Shown piece by piece: positions 11,101-23,861 of a stretch of 64,000 nucleotides of DNA. The notes below the pieces were generated by a model. It was not told the origin of the DNA. It ran no database searches and saw nothing but the letters and a program-made list of their open reading frames with translations. Source of the stretch: Manduca sexta. Taxonomy: Eukaryota; Arthropoda; Insecta; Lepidoptera; Sphingidae. The position numbers and the translations under genes are program-made. How positions within the stretch are numbered: position 1 is the stretch's first letter; every line of letters begins with the position of its first letter. The stretch is from contig NC_051135.1 of the NCBI RefSeq assembly GCF_014839805.1, positions 13,023,291 through 13,087,290 of the forward strand. Reading direction: 5' to 3'.

Positions 11101-14100
11101 TCACCAACACAGCATATCCCAAAGTTAAAGGATGCTTCGTGGACACCGTTTCGTGTAAAGATCGTTCCGCTAACTGCAGGCTGCATTATGCGAAGCTACC
11201 ACTCGTCCATTGCTGCTGTGAAGGGGACTTGTGCAACCGTAACCTTACCTTCCCGAGTCTAGATTCGGTTATGGCCCAAACCGAAGTGCCGCCACAGAGG
11301 ATCCCGGCGTCTGCTGTACCAGACACGGACGACACTCAAGCAGTAATAGCCTACACCCTGACACCGCTGTTTATATTATTCGCTGTGTTGGTTGCTTGCT
11401 ATCTGTTGTACAGGAAACGCAAGGGCAGTTCTTTCGCTGAGCTCGCGAACGGTGAGGCTTCGCTATCCAGACCGCCTTCAGCTGGCGCTGGTATGGAGAA
11501 TGAAACGGGGACTCTGGTGGGGCAAGTGACACTTTGTGAAGTACGAGCGCGGGGCAGGTTCGGGGCAGTGTGGCGAGCGAAGCTGGGCCAGAGAGACGTC
11601 GCCGTGAAGGTGTTCCCGCTCCAGGACAAACAGTCGTGGCTGGCCGAGCAAGAGGTATTCCGGCTACCGCGCATGGATCACCCTGACATATTGCACTACA
11701 TTGGCGTCGATAAGCAAGGCGATAATCTCCAGGCCGAGTACTGGCTCATCACGGCTTATCATGAGAAGGTAAATATTTGCACACAACTGCTTGTTTAACA
11801 AGTTGTTTTGATAGTGTTTTTTTTTTCCTATGTTAAAAATAAATTGTTTATCTAAGTTACATACATTGCGTATGTTACGTAAAAAGAATCAGAATGTCAT
11901 ATTATCTACAGTGTGATATTATTATAACACATAAATTAAAATAATTTTATTTTGTTAAAGATTAAAATCATTAATGTTGATAATTTAAAAGTTTTATTGG
12001 ACTTTGGCATTTGACATAAAATAGAAATATGACAAGAAAAATGACTAAAGTACACATTTATTCCTATATTTTTATATATTTAATTATAATTATTGAAAAA
12101 TCACCTTTGATGTAACTACAAAAACTTATAGGTTTACTGTATACACTCAATTATACAAAATGATCCTGTTCTTTTAACACTCTACCTCCCCGCAGGGCTC
12201 CCTGTGCGACTACCTAAAAGCGCACACACTAACATGGTCGGAGGCGTGGCGCGTGGCGGCGTGCGTGGCGCGCGGCCTGTCGCACCTGCACGAGGAGGGC
12301 GGCGGCAAGCCGGCCGTCGCGCACCGCGACTTCAAATCCAAGAATGTACTCCTCAAAGCGGATTTGAGCGCTTGCATCGCTGACTTCGGCCTCGCCCTGA
12401 TCTTCGTGCCGGCTAGGGGATGTGGAGATGCGCACGGGCAAGTGGGGACGCGACGGTACATGGCGCCGGAGGTGCTGGACGGTGCCATCAATTTCACGAA
12501 GGATGCTTTCTTGAGAATCGATATGTATGCCTGCGCTTTGGTGCTGTGGGAGATAGCGTCTAGGTGAGTTTAGTTTAATTTTTATATAACAAACTTTGTT
12601 GATTTTAGAACTACACTGTAGGCTATTGTGGAAGTACAACTAATATCTTTACCGAATTGCCACTTTCTCATAGGAAATCGCTTGGTTGCATTGTCCTTGT
12701 TTTTGTGGTCAATTGTAACGCCGAAATCGCGTTACGAAATTACAGATAATGATTATATCTTAACAGCAGCCATTAAATATCCCTCTAACTTATTTTGCAC
12801 AAAAAATCGAATCTATGCCTTATGGATATAAGATACAATTTTTTAATAGTATCTACATCTAATTAGTTATTCATTATCAATCTTAAAGGTGGTTTAAAAG
12901 CACTCTACACAAAACTCGCTTGAGAAATGTAAATAAAGTTATGTAAAAATAAGAATTCGCCAAATGAAAATTTCCCAAAACACAAGACATAGGTTACAAG
13001 TTTAAACTTTACAGAGGTTAGATTGTGACCCGAATATTCGGACCTATAAATATTGACCTAAAATGTTGCTGGGCGTGTCATCTCTTACGAAACTGTTGTG
13101 TGAATTATATAACAAAGCCTATTGTGGGACTAGTATGATCTGAAAAGCCAAATTGTATTCATGGGTATTTTGAATGTTTCATTCATCTAGAAGTCATGTA
13201 AAGGATTGGTGGTGAATTATCAGCTCTGTAACGTTAACAGGGTATTTGACTTATTTTTATTTATAACTTTTATAAAATATGTATGTCGTATAAATTCTAA
13301 AACAAGAAGTCATTAAAATCTGGCGAAAAATCCACAAATTAATAAGCCGTTGAAATTAGGTAGCAGGGTTAAGTGTCAAAAATCTAAAACCGGGACGAAA
13401 TACTTGCATGTGACGTCAGGTATCATTACTATGCGTGCGAAAGAAAGAGATGGCGAGATGTCCTCACTCCACGACCACTCCTGCACATAGCAATAATTCA
13501 AATTTGAATAAATGTCCATTTCTTATCGAATTGTAATGCTGTTTTCACATAAGGCTTTCTTTTGTGTACTACACAGTAACGTACATTACAGTAATTTTAT
13601 GTATAATGAGATTATATAATATAACAATAGTATTAAGTACTTATAATATTATCTGATCTTTAAGGAACTCATCAATTTTATAATTACATTTCTCTATTAA
13701 TACTTCCGATAATGTCTATAAATTTCAGCAAAGACATATTATTTATATAACCATGTAATTTATTGTATATTACATCTATAGAGATTTCGTCCTTCATCCA
13801 TGCTGCCCTGTAAGTGGGTAACTTTCGTTAGGAATGCTCCTCTATACATTATTACGGGAGTAAAAAGCTCTACAATTTTTAAGCCCATTGCGCGCACGGA
13901 ATGTGAGATTTGGGATGATTAAAGTTAATATAGGAGTGCAGAAAAATAAAATTTATGGCTGATTTTCGACCTTTAGTTGAGAATATTATATTGTGTAGAT
14001 TCGTTTATGTTTTACTTCGCAGTCATCGATATTTATCAATTAATACATAAGTTCGTAAAGTCAGAGATCCGCGCACCGTGGGGTCGGTCACGCGACCCGT

Positions 14101-16218
14101 GAATCCACTGAGTTTCATTTCTCATTACACTGTCGATGCTGAAATAAGCAATTAAATGTCTACAATGCATAGTCGATAATACCGACCATCTTATATCAAT
14201 TATATTCCAAAAAGAAAGTCATGAAGCAAGTGATGGACTACCACTCTTCTATAATGCTTAATTTTAAATGGTTAAAAAAAATACAAATGATTTTAAAAAA
14301 TATCTATAAAATATCTTTATAATGTATGGAACGTTATATTTTTTAGCGGAATGTCTACCCTGCACCCTCCCTTCACAATAATATTATAGATGTTGCCAAA
14401 TTTGTAAATTGGTCTGTATATGTGTGTGTGCAATATAAGTACAGTGAATGTGTACTGCACGACATTTATACCATTTTTTATATTTTACTTTTTTTAGGCC
14501 GTAGTTACATTAAATACATAAAAGATGATAAGAGTTTAAGTCCCCTCTAAAGATAATATTAATTGTAACTGTAAGCTTAGAAATATAACACACTTGGTAT
14601 TAGAACGTAGACACGCGAGAAAAATCTTAAAGATAAAAACGATTCTATATTTTACCATATAAAGTCCAAATTCGTGGAACGTAATAATTATAATCTTATC
14701 ATTTGTCATTGTTAAGATAGGCGTTTGACCACTTTACCTGATTGTGATGTTTTGTCCACACTCAATAGAATGTTCGTAGGGGGTATGGGTTATCATAAGA
14801 CCGATTTAGATATCACGCATATTTCTAGCCACGTACTGACTCTGTTAAACTCCTCCCTTGAGGCAATTCATGGGCGTTCGATCTCCACATCGAACGCACG
14901 CCCATGCACGGGCGGACATTTGCCGTGGTACTAGGCATAGTTAAGTGTGTATACCTCATAGTTGCTAATTCAGATTGAGGCCTATAAAGGCTCTCGAACA
15001 TTTAACTGGAACCTCTTTCCACGCTTCCTTCCCAGCTATCCCCAGCTTTCCTCCAGACGCTAAGCCGGGGGATTCCGATTCAGTCGGTGTTGATTGCGTT
15101 GTTGTCCCATGAAAAAAAAAAACTCTTTGAAATTATTAATATATAAAAATACATCATTTATACATATACAACTAATTAACTTTGTCATGAATGGAGACGG
15201 CTATTCGACCTCCGATACTTAATCGCCCGTGTGTTTCTGATCTTTATGTCGTATGTGGCTTTTAAACAAGAAATTAAAATGTAGCTTCTTTACATTGTGG
15301 GTCTAATTTCATCGCCTTGTCTGAGAACATCCTTTATCCTTGGACTTCGTTCAAATCATCTCACAGCCGATTCTCTGATCACAATTATTGGACTTAAAAT
15401 TTATTTATCCGAATATTAGTTATGAACGTTTGGAGTCAGAGTAGTTTTTATATTTATTTATTTATAAAGCAGAAAGAAGTTGGTCGCATCTTTTCTATAT
15501 ATCTTTTATATGAGTATAAATAAGTCTATGATAGTTAAATCTTCAATAATTTCACCATTGCAACTCGTATTACAGAATGTCTAAATATAGAAACAGGGTG
15601 TTACTAATTTAAATTTTATTTTACTTATCACAGATGCAGCGAAGGAGGCGCCGAATCCACATCGCAGTACCGGCTGCCGCTGGAAGAGGAGGTAGGCTCG
15701 CACCCTAGCCTCGAGGAGATGCAGGAAGCTGTCGTACAGCGGAAACTCAGGCCGCACATACAGCCGCAGTGGCGCAACCATCCGGTGAGACTGGTTTACC
15801 AATCGAAATTCAAATTTGAATGGTTTGTTGGTTGTTGTTTAGTGAAGTTTTGTGTAAAACGAGAAATAAATTATTGGCTATAGATTTACGATCGGCTTAT
15901 GACTTCACATCAACCTCCTAGGAATACAAAAAGAAATTAATTTATAATTCAAAACAAAACAGAGTACAGTTTATAGTTTATGTCTTAAGCTTCACACACC
16001 ATCGTGATTTATCAGATTAATTTACTTCTAACTTTATTCCCAACACCCAGGGTCTGGGGGTGCTGTGCGACACGATGGAGGAGTGCTGGGACCACGACGC
16101 GGAGGCGCGGCTGTCGGCGTCGTGCGTGCTGGAGCGCGTGGCGGCGCAGCGGCCGGCGAGCGACTCGGCGCCGCTGCTCATACACGAGCTGGCGCGGGCG
16201 CCGCGCACGCCCTGCTGA
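7786..16218 (+). CDS. put: Punt, activin/BMP type II receptor kinase
   Basis: This transmembrane serine/threonine kinase binds activin and BMP ligands with type I receptors and phosphorylates them. Exons are 7786-7831, 10873-11768, 12196-12563, 15634-15784 and 16051-16218; all introns are GT-AG and phases agree, giving 542 residues (about 510 in vertebrate ACVR2). Exon 1 supplies a signal peptide ([16 protein letters not shown]). The ectodomain has twelve cysteines including the family CCCEGDLCN motif; the pair in [11 protein letters not shown] is extra to the ten of vertebrate ACVR2. A membrane helix spans about residues 172-195. The kinase shows the glycine loop [13 protein letters not shown] lysine 261, HRD aspartate 359 (HRDFKSKN), DFG aspartate 377, and [17 protein letters not shown], diagnostic of ActRII. 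Unusually, exon 2 alone carries the ectodomain, the membrane segment and the start of the kinase. Intron 1 holds two Helitron segments. The C-terminus (ARAPRTPC) abuts a GC tandem repeat and may be affected by an indel. Confidence 0.94.
8060..8106. repeat. (AT)n microsatellite
   Basis: A run of alternating AT in punt intron 1, directly at the left edge of a Helitron-like segment. Confidence 0.9.
8107..8595 (+). mobile_element. Helitron-like 5' segment
   Basis: It opens with tctatatatataaaaatgaa and continues ttgctgttcgttagtctcgc, then ctcgagaacggctgaacgga, a head I recognise from dispersed lepidopteran Helitron-type repeats. No 3' end of its own was found before the second element begins at 8596. 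It is either truncated or interrupted by that insertion. Confidence 0.5.
8596..9097 (+). mobile_element. Nonautonomous Helitron
   Basis: The 5' end is TC in tctatacttataataaatct, preceded by A. The 3' end is ggcggaagctag followed by T, fitting Helitron insertion between A and T without duplication. The 502-bp interior has no Rep/helicase frame. Its last 50 bases match the end at 2908-2960. A short AT microsatellite follows at 9098-9124. It lies inside punt intron 1. Confidence 0.7.
9125..10872. other. Remainder of punt intron 1
   Basis: AT-rich intron with no recognisable exon, RNA gene or repeat family. It ends in a tttttgtag acceptor at 10864-10872. Confidence 0.5.
14855..15121 (+). repeat. 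Retroposon 3' region, copy 2 (partner at 4758)
   Basis: This is the plus-strand homologue of 4758-5100 and ends in an A9 tail (15112-15121). It carries an extra foldback near 14873-14906 (gcgttcgat ... atcgaacgc). It sits in punt intron 3. A 69-codon frame at 14725-14934 runs into it but matches no protein I know. Confidence 0.6.
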
Positions 16219-16238
16219 CCCGCACTGCGCACGCGCAA

Positions 16239-16300
16239 CACCACGCGCACCGCACCGCGCACCGCACCGCGCACCACACCGCGCACCACACCGCGCACGA
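16239..16300. repeat. GC-rich tandem repeat after punt stop
   Basis: Degenerate copies of a roughly 12-base unit built from gcaccgcgcacc begin about 20 bases after the punt stop. In another frame this block reads as Thr-Ala-His repeats and continues to DVPLIEL and a stop at 16320-16322. A GC-rich repeat here is also a plausible cause of the contig break discussed for 16326-23861. Confidence 0.8.
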
Positions 16301-16325
16301 CGTGCCGCTCATCGAGCTGTGATGG

Positions 16326-19300
16326 CGGACAGGTATCACGATTATCTACCCCTTCCTTGTATTAATCAGTTTTTTAAATAACCATTAAAAAGAAAAAACT
16401 TTGTGACGTCACCCTGCTTTAAACTGTTGGGATTATCTCATATTGAAACCGGCAGTGTTTACATCTATAAAATACATATTCTGTCCATATCGTCCTAGTA
16501 GCCTATAAAGGAATATAACAGATAAGTTAAAACACTGATTAAAACAAGGCAGTAGTGGTGTTGCCATCTCATAATGTTCCCAGTTCAAATGCGATTTATT
16601 TTTTATTGCAAAAAGGAGTGTTTTGAACCGGTATCCTACTGTGTTGTAAAGCTATTATGGAACCTCAAAGGCAAACTAAGTTTAGCGGCCAAGACTACAC
16701 ATCACTTAGTCGCTTCTCTTCGTCGCTCTATATAAATGGTCTCCATGAATTGCACGAATTTCCAGTCACACCACCTACCGACACTCGTGCTTTGGAACGG
16801 TTCTAAAATTACAAATTAAATCGTATTCGCATTTTCCATGTATATTTGGGAATTTATTTTTCACTGGCAACACCACCGTTTTATATCTCTGAGTTCAAAA
16901 TTGCATTTGAGTCTTAATAACGTACCGATCTCCTGTCTATAGAGTGTCCTTAAACATGATCTTGTAATTCAACGCACAAAAACCCATGCCCTGTAAATAC
17001 CATTAATAAAAAATATTTTTGTAAGAAAAACACCCTACTATTTTACTATGACTTCCGCCTAGGTTTACCGAAATACGATTCAAACTTCAAGAGCTTTATA
17101 CAGGCTGTTTCAAATTGAGGGTATTATATGAGATATTGTACAAAAGGCTGTTAAAAAAAAAATGTATGGTGTAACCAAAAGGTCTAATATACCGTCCCAT
17201 TATTCGCATTCTTTTTCTTTAAAATTTAGAAAGCAGTAAAAAAAAAACAATAATTGTTTTCTATTAGAAAAAAAAAATTACATAAAGGCTCTTGAAGTTT
17301 GACCATTTTTTTTCTTTTGTTTGCAATGTTTCGCTTTTTAACCCTATTCATATTTTTAATCCAGTCTCTTATAAGCTTTAAACATTTATTTGAATATTCA
17401 GTTTTAAAATTAAATGTGAAAAGGCAACATATTGCAATAAATAGTGTTCTTAAATGAGATTGTTCAAAAATGATAGGTATAATGAATGTGTTGTACATTC
17501 TGTTTTGTTTTTTTTATTTCATAGACTAATTGACGCATTAGTTATATATTTTTATTACATAGACCAGGGGTTTTAAGCCTGCTAGGATGAATTATAGTGG
17601 AAAATTATCATTCAAAGTGGACGTTTGAACCTCCAGTGTGGTCCGTTCTGTGAACGTGATGTTACGTCCTATAGTAGTGTTGACGGATTATGTCGTAGTT
17701 AAATAGCATCTATGTTTTAGTTTGACAATTTTATACGTCATAGAGTACTTGAGATCGACATAATCTAACTTTTCGTAGTAAAATATTGTTTGCGCATAGA
17801 ATAGGTTAATGTAGCTAACATCACGTTTATTTTTAAACTTTTTATTGTTGAAATTGTAAACTATGAACAATGTCTTGCATATACAAACTCATTTAAGTCT
17901 TTTTGTATCTCTTGTTGTTTCGTTTTAATACTCTGACCATTATTATCTTCGGTCTTTATGCTTAGGAGCATATTTATTTCCTGGGTAATATGTTTTGAGT
18001 TTTAATTGTTAGTATGTCTAGTTTAAAGGGTCCTCGATACCTTGGTATCGAATCTTTAATATCAAAGGACCCATCTTGCCGCATATTATACAAAATATTG
18101 TAACCTGTTATTGTAATCATATTTAACTCGACAATGGGACCTTATGATTTCAGTAAGACTGGAATGTTTTTTGTAAAGTGGTTCTAAGTTAATTCTAGCA
18201 GTTGTATTATTATTTTGTTGGTGTATTCAAGTGCTATTTTGAATGGAAAACGAAGCAATGAAATTAGTGTTAATATTTGCACTGTGGCTCAGTTATATGA
18301 CTGTTGAAGTGGTATTTTAGAACATATTTTTATGCATGTAACGTCGATAATTCTGAGTGATATATTCAATGAAATAATTTATAATATAAAATTAATGTAA
18401 ATTGGAATTTTTTGATTTTAACATTAGTGTAAATGCGCGGCAAGCTTGCCACGCGTTGTAAATATATATTTTTTTAATGATTTTTGAATAATTTACATAA
18501 TGCAATTGCGGTGGTAAATAAAAATGATTTATTTTTATTCTCCTTATAAAGATTTCTTATTAGGTATTTATGATAATAAAATAATAAGGTAATTATGATT
18601 TACAACTTTACAACAGTTGCTTTACAACGTTTAATCATTTAAAAAGACACTAACAAATATATATATAATTTTCCTGGGATCCAAACTACTCAAAAAATAC
18701 TAGTGCGCAGTGTAATCGAGCCACACAATCGCTAAGGTATCTTGTTTAGCATCTGGCACCTATGTAGGTTTAACTGGCGTACAACATAGTGCCATAGACG
18801 TCGCATGAACACGGTGTACTCTCAAAAAAGGATTTAATCAGAGATCTTTGCATACATATACTAGTTTAAATTAAGGCCCTAATTACTAGATTTTTATATC
18901 GTTACTTTCGATTACGATCGAACACAAACTCAACACCAAGTGTTTGCCTTGGTTTAAAGAGAAGCCTTTTAAAAAAATATATTTAACTGGACAATGTTCC
19001 ACTGTATCAAAAGCTATCAGTCAAGATCATATTGTAAATGCAAATGACTCACTAATGTACAAGTGGCATAAGAAGCAAAATAAAAATAATCTCCTGTCCT
19101 ATAAATGGGTCCTCTCCTAGTAATACTTGGATCTTCTGATAAAGTCCTCGTTCGAGAGTCTAGGAGGCTAGTGTTTACGCACTTTGTTTTTACATGGGGC
19201 GTGGCCATATTGCTGTTGAGATTAAGTATTATTGTAATTAAAATGTTTATTGTGAGAAATGGTGCCTCGTCTGGTCGTTGTTTTGACCGATTTGCATTAT

Positions 19301-19841
19301 AGAATTGATATGGTGATTTTTTTTAATGTTTATGCATGTATAATTGTACACTGTAAATAAAAATAAGAATGAAATATTAGTTAATGTCCTATTTTAATAA
19401 TGTAATAAAATTAGGATTTGTATATTAAGAATTATGTTGACAGCCAGTAAATTCTTCAAACAATTATTATAATTTTAAATAACTCAGTACTTTTAATGAT
19501 CAGGTATCGAACTCCAAATTGTTGTAAAGCCAACAATATGTTTTCCATTATTAACCAACACCCTGTATACATTAGAAATAAAAATCCCGACGAGGCACAC
19601 AGCTAAGAGGTGAAACTAATATAATTCAATATGGCCGCCCCAATCACGAAATATAACTATATCATTGGTAAATTATTGTGATTTATAGCATAAATGAAAT
19701 ATCAATGGGAATCATGACGTATTTGATTTACCAAATGCCGTGTGCATATCACCACATGTAGATTAAGATGAGATGCCAAATGTACATATACTTAGGTGTT
19801 AAGTATAAGTTAGGATGTGGGCACACTACACCCTGTATATT
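16326..19841 (+). repeat. punt 3' flank, first of two near-identical copies
   Basis: About 3.5 kb of AT-rich sequence, probably punt 3' UTR and downstream DNA, repeated almost exactly at 20342-23861. AATAAA-type signals occur in taaataaaaatg near 18515 and taaataaaaata near 19355. TGTAAATA words (Pumilio-type sites if transcribed) occur near 16996, 18457 and 19353. A palindrome ggcaagcttgcc lies at 18439-18450. No coding exon was seen; 60-90 codon frames here are chance. Confidence 0.85.
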
Positions 19842-20341
19842 NNNNNNNNNNNNNNNNNNNNNNNNNNNNNNNNNNNNNNNNNNNNNNNNNNNNNNNNNNN
19901 NNNNNNNNNNNNNNNNNNNNNNNNNNNNNNNNNNNNNNNNNNNNNNNNNNNNNNNNNNNNNNNNNNNNNNNNNNNNNNNNNNNNNNNNNNNNNNNNNNNN
20001 NNNNNNNNNNNNNNNNNNNNNNNNNNNNNNNNNNNNNNNNNNNNNNNNNNNNNNNNNNNNNNNNNNNNNNNNNNNNNNNNNNNNNNNNNNNNNNNNNNNN
20101 NNNNNNNNNNNNNNNNNNNNNNNNNNNNNNNNNNNNNNNNNNNNNNNNNNNNNNNNNNNNNNNNNNNNNNNNNNNNNNNNNNNNNNNNNNNNNNNNNNNN
20201 NNNNNNNNNNNNNNNNNNNNNNNNNNNNNNNNNNNNNNNNNNNNNNNNNNNNNNNNNNNNNNNNNNNNNNNNNNNNNNNNNNNNNNNNNNNNNNNNNNNN
20301 NNNNNNNNNNNNNNNNNNNNNNNNNNNNNNNNNNNNNNNNN
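19842..20341. other. Assembly gap (500 N)
   Basis: Exactly 500 undetermined bases, a conventional fixed gap size. The gap is bracketed by two copies of the same sequence, so its true size may be negative (overlapping contigs). Confidence 0.98.
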
Positions 20342-23300
20342 CGGACAGGTATCACGATTATCTACCCCTTCCTTGTATTAATCAGTTTTTTAAATAACCA
20401 TTAAAAAGAAAAAACTTTGTGACGTCACCCTGCTTTTAAACTGTTGGGATTTATCTCATATTGAAACCGGCAGTGTTTACATCTATAAAATACATATTCT
20501 GTCCATATCGTCCTAGTAGCCTATAAAGGAATATAACAGATAAGTTAAAACACTGATTAAAACAAGGCAGTAGTGGTGTTGCCATCTCATAATGTTCCCA
20601 GTTCAAATGCGATTTATTTTTTATTGCAAAAAGGAGTGTTTTGAACCGGTATCCTACTGTGTTGTAAAGCTATTATGGAACCTCAAAGGCAAACTAAGTT
20701 TAGCGGCCAAGACTACACATCACTTAGTCGCTTCTCTTCGTCGCTCTATATAAATGGTCTCCATGAATTGCACGAATTTCCAGTCACACCACCTACCGAC
20801 ACTCGTGCTTTGGAACGGTTCTAAAATTACAAATTAAATCGTATTCGCATTTTCCATGTATATTTGGGAATTTATTTTTCACTGGCAACACCACCGTTTT
20901 ATATCTCTGAGTTCAAAATTGCATTTGAGTCTTAATAACGTACCGATCTCCTGTCTATAGAGTGTCCTTAAACATGATCTTGTAATTCAACGCACAAAAA
21001 CCCATGCCCTGTAAATACCATTAATAAAAAATATTTTTTGTAAGAAAAACACCCTACTATTTTACTATGACTTCCGCCTAGGTTTACCGAAATACGATTC
21101 AAACTTCAAGAGCTTTATACAGGCTGTTTCAAATTGAGGGTATTATATGAGATATTGTACAAAAGGCTGTTAAAAAAAAAATGTATGGTGTAACCAAAAG
21201 GTCTAATATACCGTCCCATTATTCGCATTCTTTTCTTTAAAATTTAGAAAGCAGTAAAAAAAAAACAATAATTGTTTTCTATTAGAAAAAAAAAATTACA
21301 TAAAGGCTCTTGAAGTTTGACCATTTTTTTTCTTTTGTTTGCAATGTTTCGCTTTTTAACCCTATTCATATTTTTAATCCAGTCTCTTATAAGCTTTAAA
21401 CATTTATTTGAATATTCAGTTTTAAAATTAAATGTGAAAAGGCAACATATTGCAATAAATAGTGTTCTTAAATGAGATTGTTCAAAAATGATAGGTATAA
21501 TGAATGTGTTGTACATTCTGTTTTGTTTTTTTTATTTCATAGACTAATTGACGCATTAGTTATATATTTTTATTACATAGACCAGGGGGTTTTAAGCCTG
21601 CTAGGATGAATTATAGTGGAAAATTATCATTCAAAGTGGACGTTTGAACCTCCAGTGTGGTCCGTTCTGTGAACGTGATGTTACGTCCTATAGTAGTGTT
21701 GACGGATTATGTCGTAGTTAAATAGCATCTATGTTTTAGTTTGACAATTTTATACGTCATAGAGTACTTGAGATCGACATAATCTAACTTTTCGTAGTAA
21801 AATATTGTTTGCGCATAGAATAGGTTAATGTAGCTAACATCACGTTTATTTTTAAACTTTTATTGTTGAAATTGTAAACTATGAACAATGTCTTGCATAT
21901 ACAAACTCATTTAAGTCTTTTGTATCTCTTGTTGTTTCGTTTTAATACTCTGACCATTATTATCTTCGGTCTTTATGCTTAGGAGCATATTTATTTCCTG
22001 GGTAATATGTTTTGAGTTTTAATTGTTAGTATGTCTAGTTTAAAGGGTCCTCGATACCTTGGTATCGAATCTTTAATATCAAAGGACCCATCTTGCCGCA
22101 TATTATACAAAATATTGTAACCTGTTATTGTAATCATATTTAACTCGACAATGGGACCTTATGATTTCCGGTAAGACTGGAATGTTTTTTGTAAAGTGGT
22201 TCTAAGTTAATTCTAGCAGTTGTATTATTATTTTGTTGGTGTATTCAAGTGCTATTTTGAATGGAAAACGAAGCAATGAAATTAGTGTTAATATTTGCAC
22301 TGTGGCTCAGTTATATGACTGTTGAAGTGGTATTTTAGAACATATTTTTATGCATGTAACGTCGATAATTCTGAGTGATATATTCAATGGAAATAATTTA
22401 TAATATAAAATTAATGTAAATTGGAATTTTTTGATTTTAACATTAGTGTAAATGCGCGGCAAGCTTGCCACGCGTTGTAAATATATATTTTTTTAATGAT
22501 TTTTGAATAATTTACATAATGCAATTGCGGTGGTAAATAAAAATGATTTATTTTTATTCTCCTTATAAAGATTTCTTATTAGGTATTTATGATAATAAAA
22601 TAATAAGGTAATTATGATTTACAACTTTACAACAGTTGCTTTACAACGTTTAATCATTTAAAAAGACACTAACAAATATATATATAATTTTCCTGGGATC
22701 CAAACTACTCAAAAAATACTAGTGCGCAGTGTAACCGAGCCACACAATCGCTAAGGTATCTTGTTTAGCATCTGGCACCTATGTAGGTTTAACTGGCGTA
22801 CAACATAGTGCCATAGACGTCGCATGAACACGGTGTACTCTCAAAAAAGGATTTAATCAGAGATCTTTGCATACATATACTAGTTTAAATTAAGGCCCTA
22901 ATTACTAGATTTTTATATCGTTACTTTCGATTACGATCGAACACAAACTCAACACCAAGTGTTTGCCTTGGTTTAAAGAGAAGCCTTTTAAAAAAATATA
23001 TTTAACTGGACAATGTTCCACTGTATCAAAAGCTATCAGTCAAGATCATATTGTAAATGCAAATGACTCACTAATGTACAAGTGGCATAAGAAGCAAAAT
23101 AAAAAATAATCTCCTGTCCTATAAATGGGTCCTCTCCCCTAGTAATACTTGGATCTTCTGATAAAGTCCTCGTTCGAGAGTCTAGGAGGCTAGTGTTTAC
23201 GCACTTTGTTTTTACATGGGGCGTGGCCATATTGCTGTTGAGATTAAGTATTATTGTAATTAAAATGTTTATTGTGAGAAATGGTGCCTCGTCTGGTCGT

Positions 23301-23861
23301 TGTTTTGACCGATTTGCATTATAGAATTGATATGGTGATTTTTTAATGTTTATGCATGTATAATTGTACACTGTAAATAAAAATAAGAATGAAATATTAG
23401 TTAATGTCCTATTTTAATAATGTAATAAAATTAGGATTTGTATATTAAGAATTATGTTGACAGCCAGTAAATTCTTCAAACAATTATTATAATTTTAAAT
23501 AACTCAGTACTTTTAATGATCAGGTATCGAACTCCAAATTGTTGTAAAGCCAACAATATGTTTTCCATTATTAACCAACACCCTGTATACATTAGAAATA
23601 AAAATCCCGACGAGGCACACAGCTAAGAGGTGAAACTAATATAATTCAATATGGCCGCCCCAATCACGAAATATAACTATATCATTGGTAAATTATTGTG
23701 ATTTATAGCATAAATGAAATATCAATGGGAATCATGACGTATTTGATTTACCAAATGCCGTGTGCATATCACCACATGTAGATTAAGATGAGATGCCAAA
23801 TGTACATATACTTAGGTGTTAAGTATAAGTTAGGATGTGGGCACACTACACCCTGTATATT
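20342..23861 (+). repeat. punt 3' flank, second near-identical copy
   Basis: It matches 16326-19841 from the first base after the gap to the last base before the gap. Differences are mostly one-base changes in homopolymers (for example ttt near 16418 versus tttt near 20434), plus rare substitutions such as t18716 versus c22735. The sequence after 23861 is unique. Confidence 0.9.

Noticed and set aside
16555..16876. Possible hAT element with gtggtgttgcca ends
   Set aside because: The inverted ends are visible but the flanking 8-mers do not match and the terminal bases differ, so insertion is not supported.
19768..20404. Open frames of 180-209 codons spanning the N run
   Set aside because: They are open only because undetermined bases produce no stops.
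16326..23861. A genuine recent 3.5-kb tandem duplication
   Set aside because: Exact coincidence of both copies with the gap edges and mainly homopolymer differences fit unmerged contigs better.
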